NCBI GenBank assembly: GCA_949472775.1
Contig: CASWVG010000008.1
Location: 1-64,000, forward strand
Direction of reading: 5' to 3'
Length of the DNA stretch: 64,000 nucleotides
DNA from: an uncultured Lachnospiraceae bacterium
GTDB lineage: Bacteria; Bacillota; Clostridia; Lachnospirales; Lachnospiraceae
Made by a program: the position numbers and the translations under genes. Of the stretch, positions 20,592-29,058 are shown in pieces. Numbering within the stretch: the first letter of the stretch is position 1; the number at the start of each line of letters is the position of its first letter. The notes below the pieces were generated by a model. The model saw only the letters and a list, made by a program, of their open reading frames with translations, was not told where the DNA came from and ran no database searches.

Positions 20592-21194
20592 TTACTCGCT
20601 TTCTGGCATCATGGCAAGGCTTACAGACCGGGCGTAATGCTCCGGCTTAAACATCTTTTGGTAGAGGGTGTCCAGGGCAGTCAGGGAAGCCCTCTGTCCC
20701 CGCTCCCCGATCGGTTTGTAAAGAACACTATAATCCACGCCAAAAAGCACCGACCGCAGCGCCGTCATCTCACAACCGCATGACTGGTAGAAAGCGATCC
20801 TGCGCTGTCTGGTCAGACGCTGCTTTTCATCATCCGCCGCTGAAATGCGCTCGGACTCGATATAAAGCCCATCCACTTCCGGCAGGTTCTCTTCAAAGTA
20901 GGCCGCAAACAGCAAAAAGGCGTGATGCCCGAGCCCGCTGCCCCTTTTTCCACGCAGGATCGCAAAATAGTCAAGCAGCGCGCACCGCGACTCCCCGCAG
21001 AGCACAAAAACGGCATAGCCCACCAGTTCCTCCCCGCCGTAGATCCCCAGAGAAAAACCATAGCCGGCATCCATACTCCTTGTGATATGGCTTAGTGGCT
21101 TCAGTTCGTCGGACGGGAAATCCTTCCTCATATAAGTCTGATAAATATGCCCGATTTCTTCTTTATCCAATTTTTTTACGGTATACGCCGTCAT
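20592..21194 (-). CDS. GNAT family N-acetyltransferase
   Basis: A 200-residue protein with the GNAT fold: N-terminal MTAYTVKKLDKEEI, a central strand GYAVFVLCGESRCALLDYFAI, and the acetyl-CoA loop RGKRGSGLGHHAFL (the R/Q-x-x-G-x-G/A motif). A C-terminal YQSCGCEMTA segment matches the family's last strand-helix region. The acceptor substrate cannot be predicted. GAGGGAGCAGAAA precedes the start. It is flanked by the chemotaxis receptor and the DUF512 gene, with gaps of more than 100 bases on both sides. Confidence 0.8.
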   Translation of the reverse strand: MTAYTVKKLDKEEIGHIYQTYMRKDFPSDELKPLSHITRSMDAGYGFSLGIYGGEELVGYAVFVLCGESRCALLDYFAILRGKRGSGLGHHAFLLFAAYFEENLPEVDGLYIESERISAADDEKQRLTRQRRIAFYQSCGCEMTALRSVLFGVDYSVLYKPIGERGQRASLTALDTLYQKMFKPEHYARSVSLAMMPESE

Positions 21195-21301
21195 TTTCTG
21201 CTCCCTCTCAGTTTACATCATATTTGTGCTATCCGCGCCGTTCTGTAGTTTACATAATTTCCGAACGGCAACGTGCCGTGGTTTTCCTCATATCTTCCGA
21301 T

Positions 21302-22717
21302 TCACCTGTCATACCCCTGTACATACACGAAGGAATCTCCATCGTTTTTCCTGTCCAAACAGTAATCCGGATGTAACGCCGCCTCCACAAAATCCCTGCC
21401 GCCCGGCTCTATCACCGTCACCGGCATCCCGAGCGCCCGCTCCACATCCGAAACCGTGACATCGTCCAGAAAGACCTGCTCCCCGCTCCGCAGCATATTG
21501 GAGGGAATGAACAAAACGTCACCCAAGTGCTCCCCTGCCTGCTGCCGCTCCTTCAACTGGGCAATCAGATCCTGCCCAGTAACCAGACCGGCAACTGTGA
21601 TCGTCTCCCCGAAAAAATCGTTCCGGACCGGAAAGACATGTATGACAAGCCCCGGACAGACACCGCACAGCTCCTTTGCCGCGTCCCGTATCAAAGGATA
21701 GGCCAGTCTGCCCGTCGCCACAGTGATTGCCCTGTTTTCCACCGCCGATCTTTCTTGACCACTTTGGTCATCTGCAATGGTGCGCATTTTCTCCGCAAAC
21801 TCCTCCCGGAAAAGCCGCATCATGCCCACGCCGTTTTCCAACTGGATATACCCGTCATAACGCTCCTCCTCCGGGAAGTCACGCTCCGCCAGCATATAAA
21901 ATTCGTCACTGGCATGAATAAAGTGCAGACCGTATTGGTCAAAACAGACTTTCTGGTACGTCTCGATCATGTCAATGATCTCCCCCGCCTCCGCCTTTGT
22001 AAACAGCTCCAGAGGACAAAGACCTTCCCGGTACTTCGTAATCCCCGCGGGCACCACAGACACACTCCGCATAAAAGGCAGGTATTGCATCAGATCCGTA
22101 ATGCTGCGCCGCAGTTCTTCCCCGTCATTGACTCCCTTGCAGCACACAATCTGCCCGTTCATCTCCACATGACCCTCGTAAAAACGATCCAGAAAGCGCA
22201 GCTTTTCCCCTGCGAAACGGTTGTGCAGCATCCTGCAGCGAAGCTCAGGGTTTGTGGTCTGTACCGAAATATTGATGGGTGCAAGCTGCATCTGGATGAT
22301 GCGCTCCACGTCCCGCTCGTCCATGTTGGTCAACGTGATATAATTGCCCTGCAGGAAAGAAAGCCGGGAATCGTCATCCTTGAAATACAGCGTTTCCCGC
22401 ATCCCCGGCGGCATCTGATCAATGAAACAGAAAATACACTTGTTGCTGCAGGAACGGTATTCGCTCATCAGACCGTTCTCAAACTCCACGCCCAGATCCT
22501 CGTCGTAGTCCTTGTCGATCTCTAAAAGCCACTCCTCGCCGTCCGTCCTTCGCACGAGCACCTCCACATACTCGTCCTTCATCAGATAACGGTAGTCGAA
22601 CACATCCCCTATTTCCTCATTGTTAATGGAAAGAAGGACATCGCCCGCCTCAATACCCATCTCCTCCGCGATAGAGCCGGGCATAATCTCTTTCACCACA
22701 TGTTCCATCCTGTTCAA
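21302..22717 (-). CDS. DUF512 protein: PDZ domain plus radical-SAM-like core
   Basis: About 471 residues. The first ~70 residues are a PDZ-like domain (IMPGSIAEEMGIEAGDVLLSIN). A cysteine cluster CSNKCIFCFIDQMPPGM follows, the diagnostic signature of the DUF512 family, which has a radical-SAM-like CxxxCxxC arrangement; then YITLTNMDERDVERI and a C-terminal domain ending with LGMPVTVIEPGGRDF. The family is widespread in clostridia, often next to the GTPase gene der, and has no established reaction. Here der is not adjacent. The start is unusual: the frame opens with GTG at 22723, but TTG at 22717 has AGAGG at a better distance (6 bases), and the first ATG is at 22708. A perfect TTGAC-N7-GTCAA palindrome sits at 22738-22754, just ahead of the gene. 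Confidence 0.82.
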   Translation of the reverse strand: MNRMEHVVKEIMPGSIAEEMGIEAGDVLLSINNEEIGDVFDYRYLMKDEYVEVLVRRTDGEEWLLEIDKDYDEDLGVEFENGLMSEYRSCSNKCIFCFIDQMPPGMRETLYFKDDDSRLSFLQGNYITLTNMDERDVERIIQMQLAPINISVQTTNPELRCRMLHNRFAGEKLRFLDRFYEGHVEMNGQIVCCKGVNDGEELRRSITDLMQYLPFMRSVSVVPAGITKYREGLCPLELFTKAEAGEIIDMIETYQKVCFDQYGLHFIHASDEFYMLAERDFPEEERYDGYIQLENGVGMMRLFREEFAEKMRTIADDQSGQERSAVENRAITVATGRLAYPLIRDAAKELCGVCPGLVIHVFPVRNDFFGETITVAGLVTGQDLIAQLKERQQAGEHLGDVLFIPSNMLRSGEQVFLDDVTVSDVERALGMPVTVIEPGGRDFVEAALHPDYCLDRKNDGDSFVYVQGYDR

Positions 22718-22786
22718 ATCCACACCTCTTTTGCCGTTTGACTTATCTGGTCAACCTTCTGAAGAATGCACCGCCTTTTCACTCTG

Positions 22787-23584
22787 TTACCAGTCAGAAT
22801 CCCAATCGTCGTAACCGCTGTCCCAACTGTCCCCGCTATCCCAGTCGTAATCGGAATCCCAGTCGTCACTTGCCCACTCCTTCTCACTGTACCAGTCGGA
22901 TTCGGTAAAATCTCCCGCCTCGTACCCGGCGCGCCAGCTTCGCGACTGATAATAGTCGTCCGCATTCTTTTTCAGCTCCCCGTCCGCCTGTGTGGGCGAC
23001 CAGTCCTCATCATAGTCATCCCACTCATACCAGTTGGAACTGTCATAATAGTAAGTGTTGTTCCGATAAACATAATAACCGCTGGACGGTCCCGCCGCAA
23101 ACCAGCCCACCAGCAGCATCACTATAACCAGACCAAAAATGATCATCTGGTAAATAAGGCTTCTCTTCAGAGCTTTTCCGATCCCGTCAGACAATTTCGA
23201 GCCCTTCGCGCCCATATGCCGTTTCTGCACGCTCACCCGCTCGTTGATCTTCATGTAAAGCTCGTTGACCGCGTAAGCCTCGTCATTGCCCACATACCGG
23301 ACAGCGCGTGTGCCGTCCGCCTTATTTTTGTATACGATAAAATTGCCGGTGGTCTCGTCACGGTAAATACCGTAGGCTTTCGCGCCCCGGTAGTCCTCTC
23401 CGAGAAACACCCGCATATCTTTCAGCGGCAGATTGTGGCGCTGACAGTATGCACGCAGCTCTTCTATTGTCGTGGGAACGCCGTATGCCACCCTTTTCAC
23501 ACGCCTGTTTGCCGCACCACAATGCGGACAGGTCTGCGCCGTTTCCGGAATCATCTGTCCGCAGTATTCGCATGGTATTTTCAT
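22787..23584 (-). CDS. Zinc-ribbon membrane protein with Trp-Asp-Ser repeat tail
   Basis: 265 residues. It starts with a four-cysteine zinc ribbon (CEYCGQMIPETAQTCPHCG). A short conserved domain follows (TIEELRAYCQRHNLPLKDMRVFLGEDYRG), then one membrane segment at about 150-170 (IIFGLVIVMLLVGWFA). The outer part is rich in Tyr, Trp, Asp and Ser and ends in a repetitive acidic tail (WDSDYDWDSGDSWDSGYDD). Proteins of this zinc-ribbon/one-helix design are common in clostridia; function is unknown. AAGAGGAACCC precedes the ATG. It lies upstream of the DUF512 gene with a 63-base gap. The tail's low complexity makes homology claims there unsafe. Confidence 0.75.
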   Translation of the reverse strand: MKIPCEYCGQMIPETAQTCPHCGAANRRVKRVAYGVPTTIEELRAYCQRHNLPLKDMRVFLGEDYRGAKAYGIYRDETTGNFIVYKNKADGTRAVRYVGNDEAYAVNELYMKINERVSVQKRHMGAKGSKLSDGIGKALKRSLIYQMIIFGLVIVMLLVGWFAAGPSSGYYVYRNNTYYYDSSNWYEWDDYDEDWSPTQADGELKKNADDYYQSRSWRAGYEAGDFTESDWYSEKEWASDDWDSDYDWDSGDSWDSGYDDWDSDW

Positions 23585-23650
23585 GGGTTCCTCTTTCCGT
23601 CCGTTTTAGCTCAATTATACAGGGAATCTGTCAAACAATGCAATGCCACA

Positions 23651-23824
23651 TTACTCCAGTATCGTGTACTGCATCATTTCGTATAAGAGTTTCGTCCCCT
23701 CCCTGATATCCGGCGGCAAAAGCGCGCGTGCCACCAGCTTATAGCCGTCCTCCTGCTCGTCGATGCGCTCCAGATTCGCGTAATCCCCGTCAATGCCCGC
23801 AACCCGGTACTGAAATGAATACAT
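23651..23824 (-). CDS. Small conserved-looking protein (57 aa)
   Basis: The product begins MYSFQYRVAGIDGDYANLER and ends YEMMQYTILE. It is acidic, soluble and without a signal peptide or membrane segment. A strong GGAGCGGGATAGGC leader stands before the ATG, and codon use looks like that of its neighbours, which supports a real gene despite the length. I do not recognise the family. It is 66 bases upstream of the zinc-ribbon membrane protein on the same strand and may be co-transcribed with it. Confidence 0.6.
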   Translation of the reverse strand: MYSFQYRVAGIDGDYANLERIDEQEDGYKLVARALLPPDIREGTKLLYEMMQYTILE

Positions 23825-23962
23825 GCCTATCCCGCTCCTTCCCTTCTGTTTTTCTTTTTACCGATCCCGCACTGTTTACAGTGGTCTGTCTCTGAACACA
23901 GTATACCCTATTTTTTTCTGAAACGCCATATCCGCTCGCCGGCAAAATGAACCGTATGCAGA

Positions 23963-24175
23963 ATGTCCCGCCGCTCTCAGGAAACCCTGCTGACCATGGA
24001 CTTATCCGAAATCAGCATCATTGAGAAAGAGGAACGCTGCCTTGTGACCGTAGATGTGAACCGGGAAACCTCTTTTGAGGAGGAAGTCGAGCTGATTACT
24101 GCAAATTATTTATTGAAATTCCTGTTCTTTAATAAAATGATGGGAGAAACCTTGGAAGAGAAAACGGAAGTGTGA
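23963..24175 (+). CDS. Orphan small open frame (70 aa), possibly a gene remnant
   Basis: Encodes an acidic product with plausible protein-like composition (SIIEKEERCLVTVDVNRETS, ending LEEKTEV). There is no clear ribosome binding site ahead of the first ATG at 23963 or the second at 23996. It is the only plus-strand candidate between minus-strand genes. It could be a leftover 3' piece of a longer gene. Function unknown. Confidence 0.3.
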   Translation: MSRRSQETLLTMDLSEISIIEKEERCLVTVDVNRETSFEEEVELITANYLLKFLFFNKMMGETLEEKTEV

Positions 24176-24197
24176 AAAGGGATTGTGCGGGTTTCCC

Positions 24198-24707
24198 TCA
24201 CACAATCCCCAATAATTTCCCGATCCAGTACACCATGCCAAGCGCCCAGCTTGTGAAAATCCCGTACAGAATCACCGGTCCTGCGATGGTAAAAATTTTG
24301 CAGCCGATGCCGAATACCTGTCCCTCCTTCTGGTATTCAATCGCCGCCGAAGCCACGGAGTTCGCAAATCCCGTGATCGGTACAAGCGCGCCCGCGCCGC
24401 CCCACTCCACACATTTATGGTAGAGCCCGAAACCGGTCAGCAGTACGCTCGCCAGCACCAGCAGCATGGAACACCACGAACCTGCTGTCTCCTTGTCAAG
24501 CCCCATACTGTTTGTGGCATAGTTCAAAATGTACTGGCCGATCACGCAGATGATGCCGCCCACAACAAACGCCTTTGCCATGCGCACGGACATACTGTAT
24601 TTTGGTGTTGTCTGCTCCACATGCTGTCTGTAAGTCTGCTCCTTCTCCTGCTGCGTCATCTTTTCGTCCAGATTTTTTATTTCATTTTGTACCTGATTCT
24701 GTGTCAT
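24198..24707 (-). CDS. spoVAC: Stage V sporulation protein AC
   Basis: A 169-residue membrane protein of the SpoVA channel, which moves calcium dipicolinate into the forespore and releases it at germination. Family hallmarks are a TPKYS segment followed by AKAFVVGGIICVIGQYI, DKETAGSWCS, GAGALVPITGFANSVASAAIEYQKEG, and a final hydrophobic stretch. Five or so membrane helices are visible. The start at 24707 (MTQNQVQNE) is preferred because AGGAG lies 10 bases ahead; the ATG at 24716 is too close to it. It follows spoVAB by about 140 bases. spoVAD and spoVAE, which normally follow spoVAC, are not here. Confidence 0.88.
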   Translation of the reverse strand: MTQNQVQNEIKNLDEKMTQQEKEQTYRQHVEQTTPKYSMSVRMAKAFVVGGIICVIGQYILNYATNSMGLDKETAGSWCSMLLVLASVLLTGFGLYHKCVEWGGAGALVPITGFANSVASAAIEYQKEGQVFGIGCKIFTIAGPVILYGIFTSWALGMVYWIGKLLGIV

Positions 24708-24844
24708 AGTATACATTCTCCTTTTTCCATTGTCCTAATTCCCTGTCATTGATGCCCACTGCCTTTTCCATTAAAGGACCTGCACTGTTTTGAAGCATCT
24801 GCCGGGATTTTCCATCACAGACCGCCCTTATAGCCCTCTGCCTC

Positions 24845-25330
24845 TCATAAAAACACCCGCTGTGTAAAGTAAATCACACTGCCTGTCAGCTTTCCGAGCG
24901 CCACAGAAAGTATGGCAACCCCCAGCCCGTGGCGGAACCCAATCCTTCTGGCAAAAATAGGAATCGTGTTTAACATCTCCGCGATGGCAAGTGCCAGACA
25001 GCCCACAAAAATGCCTGCAAACAGTCCGAACACAATCTGAAAAAATGTCCCCGCGAAATTCCAGACGCCCTCCGTCGCCGTCCCAAGTAGCGCATGCGTC
25101 CGCACCATTCTTCCCACCATGCCCCACTCCTTGAAGACACTGAAGAAACTGCCCGTCAGCGTGCCGAATATCACCATCTCCTCCAGCACAAACACCTTTT
25201 TTGCCACATGCATTTTGCCCGCAAACCGGGGAATCAGCCCTACCGAAATCAGTACCGTAAACACACCAGCCGAAACGATCAATCCGGCGCTTGCCCCGAT
25301 CACCGAAAGAAGAATCTGTCTAAGAAACAT
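24845..25330 (-). CDS. spoVAB: Stage V sporulation protein AB
   Basis: A 161-residue membrane protein with five hydrophobic helices. It begins MFLRQILLSVIGASAGLIVS and contains GLIPRFAGKMHVAKKVFVLE and GTLTGSFFSVF, which match the SpoVAB family; SpoVAB is part of the inner spore membrane SpoVA assembly. The ATG at 25330 overlaps the end of spoVAA by 11 bases, so the two are translationally coupled; the frame opening further upstream, at 25363, is rejected. It ends YFTQRVFL. Confidence 0.87.
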   Translation of the reverse strand: MFLRQILLSVIGASAGLIVSAGVFTVLISVGLIPRFAGKMHVAKKVFVLEEMVIFGTLTGSFFSVFKEWGMVGRMVRTHALLGTATEGVWNFAGTFFQIVFGLFAGIFVGCLALAIAEMLNTIPIFARRIGFRHGLGVAILSVALGKLTGSVIYFTQRVFL

Positions 25331-25955
25331 CAATGGTCTTTCCCTCCCTGTCCGCCGTCGCAATGAGCGCTTTGTTCACGTCCTCCTCATAAACCCGCAT
25401 TTCCACCTCGATCGGAGTCGGATCTTTCGTGATCCGCCTGCCGCCGATATGGTTAAAGAATACAATGATACCTATCGCCAGCCCCACCGAATAGGACAGT
25501 TCCAGAATCCCGTACCCGTCTCCCCGATAGCCCATCACCATCTCGTAGAGCTTGGAAAACACTTCATTGATCCCGATATCATTGTGGAAAGCCATGATCG
25601 TGAATGCGGTACCGAAAAAGCTGACCAGCGACACAAAGGCAAGCTTGCACCACTGGACAAACCCTTTATGCCTGTCCACACTGATCCACTCCACAAGCAC
25701 ATCCGTCTCGCCCAGACTTTCCACACTCACCCCGGAACAAGCCTTCTCAATCTCCTCAATGACCCTGAGCACACTGATCACCTGTCTCTTGCTTTCCCCT
25801 TCCCGAAATGTCCACAGTTTCAAGGATTTTGCCTTTGCGAGCACATGGGAATCCGTGCAACTCAACGTCGCAATATCCTTGACGCTCACCTCCGGCTTCT
25901 GCACCTCCACGTTCTGTTCCACTTTCAGATAAATGGTCACACTATTAGTTGACAT
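25320..25955 (-). CDS. spoVAA: Stage V sporulation protein AA
   Basis: A 211-residue protein, first gene of the spoVA cluster. The N-terminal ~90 residues are a small soluble domain (VTIYLKVEQNVEV, VSVKDIATLSC), as in known SpoVAA, followed by two membrane segments (LAFVSLVSFFGTAFTIMAF and VGLAIGIIVFFNHIGG). CGGGAG precedes the ATG. Its transcription in known spore formers depends on the late forespore factor SigG; I could not place a convincing SigG promoter. In B. subtilis spoVAA follows sigF directly; here the spoIIA-sigF operon is about 30 kb away. Confidence 0.85.
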   Translation of the reverse strand: MSTNSVTIYLKVEQNVEVQKPEVSVKDIATLSCTDSHVLAKAKSLKLWTFREGESKRQVISVLRVIEEIEKACSGVSVESLGETDVLVEWISVDRHKGFVQWCKLAFVSLVSFFGTAFTIMAFHNDIGINEVFSKLYEMVMGYRGDGYGILELSYSVGLAIGIIVFFNHIGGRRITKDPTPIEVEMRVYEEDVNKALIATADREGKTIDVS

Positions 25956-26215
25956 AACTTCTCCCGTTTTTCACCACTTTTTTTTGTGCAATGATCTCAA
26001 CGCGATCATTTGATAAAGGGTATTATAAGGAAATTTTTTTATTTTATACGTTGTACCCTTATGGTATACTATTGCTATCTTTTAGAAATTGATTGCAAAA
26101 CGCAGCCTGTAATGAATATGCGCGAAACGCTTCTGCGTTTCATTGAAACAGATTGAAAATGCTATGATAAGTTGCGCTATCGCCCATATTGTCTCAAAAT
26201 GGAGGAGAAACCCAC
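25956..26215. other. Divergent intergenic region, spoVAA / DUF3842 gene
   Basis: AT-rich. It holds a short palindrome (AATGATC, GATCATT at 25990-26010) and a TATACT near 26064 that could be a -10 box for the plus-strand gene. No open frame and no family cassette seen. Confidence 0.4.
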
Positions 26216-26620
26216 ATGAAAATCACCGTCATCGACGGACAGGGCGGCCGCATCGGCAAGACCGTCATTGAACAGATCAAGGCAAAACATAAAGATTTAG
26301 AACTTTATGCCATCGGCACCAACACCGCCGCCACCGCCGCCATGTTAAAGGCAGGGGCGGATTTCGGCGCAACCGGCGAGAATGCGGTGCTCGTCAACGT
26401 TACCGATGCGGATATCGTGATCGGTCCCGTGGGCATTGTCTTCGCAAACGCCCTGCTCGGGGAAATTACCCCCGCCATCGCCACCGCTGTGGGCGCAAGC
26501 AGAGCCTTTAAAATTCTGATTCCCGTCAACCGCTGCAATCACTTTATCGCGGGATGCACAGAAACCTCTCTGGGCGAATACATCCGGCTGGCGGTGGAAC
26601 GGCTGGAAGCTATGCTGTAA
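26216..26620 (+). CDS. DUF3842 family protein
   Basis: A 134-residue protein of the clostridial DUF3842 family. It starts with a nucleotide-binding-like strand-loop (MKITVIDGQGGRIGKTVIE), then LYAIGTNTAATAAMLKAGAD, TDADIVIGPVGIVFANALLGE and VNRCNHFIAGC. The opening resembles a small Rossmann fold, but no reaction is known. GGAGGAGAAA lies ahead of the chosen ATG; the frame opens a little upstream at 26189. It is followed after about 90 bases by the beta-galactosidase gene on the same strand. Confidence 0.78.
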   Translation: MKITVIDGQGGRIGKTVIEQIKAKHKDLELYAIGTNTAATAAMLKAGADFGATGENAVLVNVTDADIVIGPVGIVFANALLGEITPAIATAVGASRAFKILIPVNRCNHFIAGCTETSLGEYIRLAVERLEAML

Positions 26621-26712
26621 GACACTTTTCCTGAAAATCTTTCCGGCTGTCCTTCGCCGGACCGGCATTATAAAAACTATGGGTTATAGGTGTTTTATAA
26701 GGAGGAAAACCA

Positions 26713-28884
26713 ATGAAAATGAATAAACTGCTCTACGGCGCGGCATACTACGACGAATATCTTCCCGCAGACCGCATTGAAACCGATATGGAAATGATGA
26801 AAAAGGCGGGCATGAACGTAATCCGCATCGCGGAGTCCACATGGAGCACATGGGAGCCGCAGGACGGCGTTTTTGACTTCACCCACCTGCACCGGATGCT
26901 GTCCTGCTCAAAAAAGCACGACATTCAGGTGATCGTCGGCACGCCCACCTACGCGGTTCCCACATGGCTTGTGCGAAAATACCCGGATATCATCACGGAA
27001 ACCCACGACGGACCGGGGCGTTACGGACACAGACAGAATATGGATATCGCCCACCCCATGTACTTAAAGCACACGGAGCGCATCATCCGCAGGCTGATGG
27101 AGGAAGTACAGCCTTACGACCATGTGATCGGTTTTCAGCTCGACAATGAAACCAAATCCTACGACACCTGCTCTACCTACGCCCAGAAAAAATTTGTGAC
27201 TTATGTGCGGAATCTTTTCCACGACGATCTTTCTAGTCTGAATCAGGCATGGGGGCTTGATTACTGGAGCAACCGTATCAATGCGTGGGAAGATTTTCCC
27301 GACGTGCGCGGCACCATCAACGCCAGCCTCGGCGCAGAATATCATAAATTCCAACGAAAACTTGTGTCCGAGTTTCTCGCGTGGCAATGTGCCATCGTGC
27401 AGGAATACGCCCGCCCGGATCAGTTTATCACACAGAATTTTGACTATGACTGGCGGGGCTACTCCTTCGGTTTGCAGCCGGAAGTTGACCAGTGGGAAGC
27501 TGTCAGACCGCTCACCATAGCGGGCTGCGATATCTATCACCCCTCCGCACAGGATCTGACCGGCAAGGAGATCGCCTTCGGCGGCGCCATCGCCCGCTCC
27601 CTAAAGAAAGACAACTATCTGGTTCTGGAGACCGAGGCGCAGGGCAATCACGGCTGGCTCTCCTACCCCGGACAACTTTGCCTGCAGGCATTCAGCCATC
27701 TGGCAAACGGCGCCAGCTGTGTGGAATACTGGCACTGGCACTCCATCCACAACGCCATCGAATCCTACTGGAAAGGCGTACTCAGCCATAACCTGAAAGA
27801 AAACGCCACCTACAGGGAAGCCTGCCGCATCGGCGCGGACTTTGCCAAACACGGTACTCATCTGGTCAATTTGAAGAAACACTGCTCTGTCGCAATCCTT
27901 CTGGACAATGTCTCTCTGGACGCCCTGCAATGGTTTCCGATCAAGGACGGTCCGGCCTACAATGACGTGTTCCGCTGGATTTTTGACGCCCTCTATGAGA
28001 TGAATGTGGAATGCGATATCCTCTCAGCCGAGGCAGATATCGACTTGTTCAGTCAATATAGGATGTTGATTACTCCCGCTCTCTACAGTGTCTCCGATGG
28101 GCTGACGGAAGCGCTGAAAGACTATGTGCAGGCAGGCGGTGTCCTGCTCTCCACCTTCAAGACCGCCGTGGCGGACAGAATGCTCAAAATCTACCACGAC
28201 GATCTGCCCCACGGTCTGACCGATGTTTTCGGCATGACCTACGACCAGTTTACGGACGCCGTGCAGGTGGGGTTACGAGCCGCGCCAAAAATGCAGGCGA
28301 CATCCCATGAGGTTGATATGACCAGATCAGTCAACACCAATGCATCGACGGGACAGGTATCGCAGACAGTAAATCCCTGCGTGCATAGCTGGATGGAACT
28401 TCTCCTTCCCGACACCGCCGAAACGCTTGCTCTCTACGACCATCCCCACTGGGGCGACTATACCGCCCTCACAGGAAACCGGTTTGGTCAAGGATATGCC
28501 TCCTATCTGGGCTGTTATACGAACGGGGATGTGCTGAAAAAACTGCTCGGCTTTCTCTGTGAAAAGGCTGGCATTGCCAGAGAAGATGCCGCTTATCCCC
28601 TGATTGTCAGACGGGGCACAAACGACCTGCAAAAAGAAATCATATACTATTTTAATTATTCCGAAGAACCGCAGGAGACCGTCTATCACGGTAAGGACGC
28701 CCGCATGCTTCTTTCCGGGCACGAAGCGCTGCCCTTAAACAGAGATGCTGCTTTGTCCGGAGAGGACGTTTCCGCTGTCAGAACAGCCGACGGTTCCTGC
28801 GAAGAGAATACCACAGCCGTCGTAAAAGAGGGCGACCGTCTCTCCCTCTCCCATTGGGATTTTCTGATTTTGGAAGAAGTGTAA
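26713..28884 (+). CDS. Glycoside hydrolase family 42 beta-galactosidase
   Basis: 723 residues, the usual GH42 length. The TIM barrel begins LLYGAAYYDEYLPADRIETD, with RIAESTWSTWEP as expected. The acid/base is Glu146 in GFQLDNE, and the nucleophile is the Glu in LVLETEAQGNHGW (around residue 310). A trimerisation-like middle domain and a C-terminal beta domain follow. No signal peptide, so cytoplasmic: it would cleave terminal beta-galactosides after uptake. AAGGAGGAAAACCA precedes the ATG. No dedicated sugar transporter is adjacent; the trehalose PTS downstream on the other strand belongs to a different sugar. A hairpin terminator follows at 28891. Confidence 0.93.
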   Translation: MKMNKLLYGAAYYDEYLPADRIETDMEMMKKAGMNVIRIAESTWSTWEPQDGVFDFTHLHRMLSCSKKHDIQVIVGTPTYAVPTWLVRKYPDIITETHDGPGRYGHRQNMDIAHPMYLKHTERIIRRLMEEVQPYDHVIGFQLDNETKSYDTCSTYAQKKFVTYVRNLFHDDLSSLNQAWGLDYWSNRINAWEDFPDVRGTINASLGAEYHKFQRKLVSEFLAWQCAIVQEYARPDQFITQNFDYDWRGYSFGLQPEVDQWEAVRPLTIAGCDIYHPSAQDLTGKEIAFGGAIARSLKKDNYLVLETEAQGNHGWLSYPGQLCLQAFSHLANGASCVEYWHWHSIHNAIESYWKGVLSHNLKENATYREACRIGADFAKHGTHLVNLKKHCSVAILLDNVSLDALQWFPIKDGPAYNDVFRWIFDALYEMNVECDILSAEADIDLFSQYRMLITPALYSVSDGLTEALKDYVQAGGVLLSTFKTAVADRMLKIYHDDLPHGLTDVFGMTYDQFTDAVQVGLRAAPKMQATSHEVDMTRSVNTNASTGQVSQTVNPCVHSWMELLLPDTAETLALYDHPHWGDYTALTGNRFGQGYASYLGCYTNGDVLKKLLGFLCEKAGIAREDAAYPLIVRRGTNDLQKEIIYYFNYSEEPQETVYHGKDARMLLSGHEALPLNRDAALSGEDVSAVRTADGSCEENTTAVVKEGDRLSLSHWDFLILEEV

Positions 28885-28890
28885 CACAAT

Positions 28891-28922
28891 GGGGCGGCGT
28901 TTCCTGCGCCGCCCTGTTCTCT
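28891..28922 (+). terminator. Intrinsic terminator of the beta-galactosidase gene
   Basis: Perfect GC-rich stem GGGCGGCG (28892-28899) and CGCCGCCC (28907-28914), 7-base loop, followed by the moderately T-rich TGTTCTCT. It lies 7 bases after the stop codon. Confidence 0.7.
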
Positions 28923-29058
28923 GTTCCATTCACCGGACTTTCATACCGCAAAGCATCTACATAAATGCCGGATCATGGTTCACAATCTCGCTAAATCCAA
29001 GATCCTTTGCCGCAGTCTCCACAAGCTGATGCATCGCCACAAATGGTATTTTCCCACA

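Noticed and set aside
21527-22525. Long plus-strand open frame opposite the DUF512 gene (332 residues)
   Set aside because: It is an antisense shadow caused by GC-rich codon third positions; composition is His/Arg/Gln-rich and no family is recognisable.
25990-26010. SigG promoter palindrome ahead of spoVAA
   Set aside because: The AATGATC palindrome does not fit the SigG -35/-10 pattern and may be chance.
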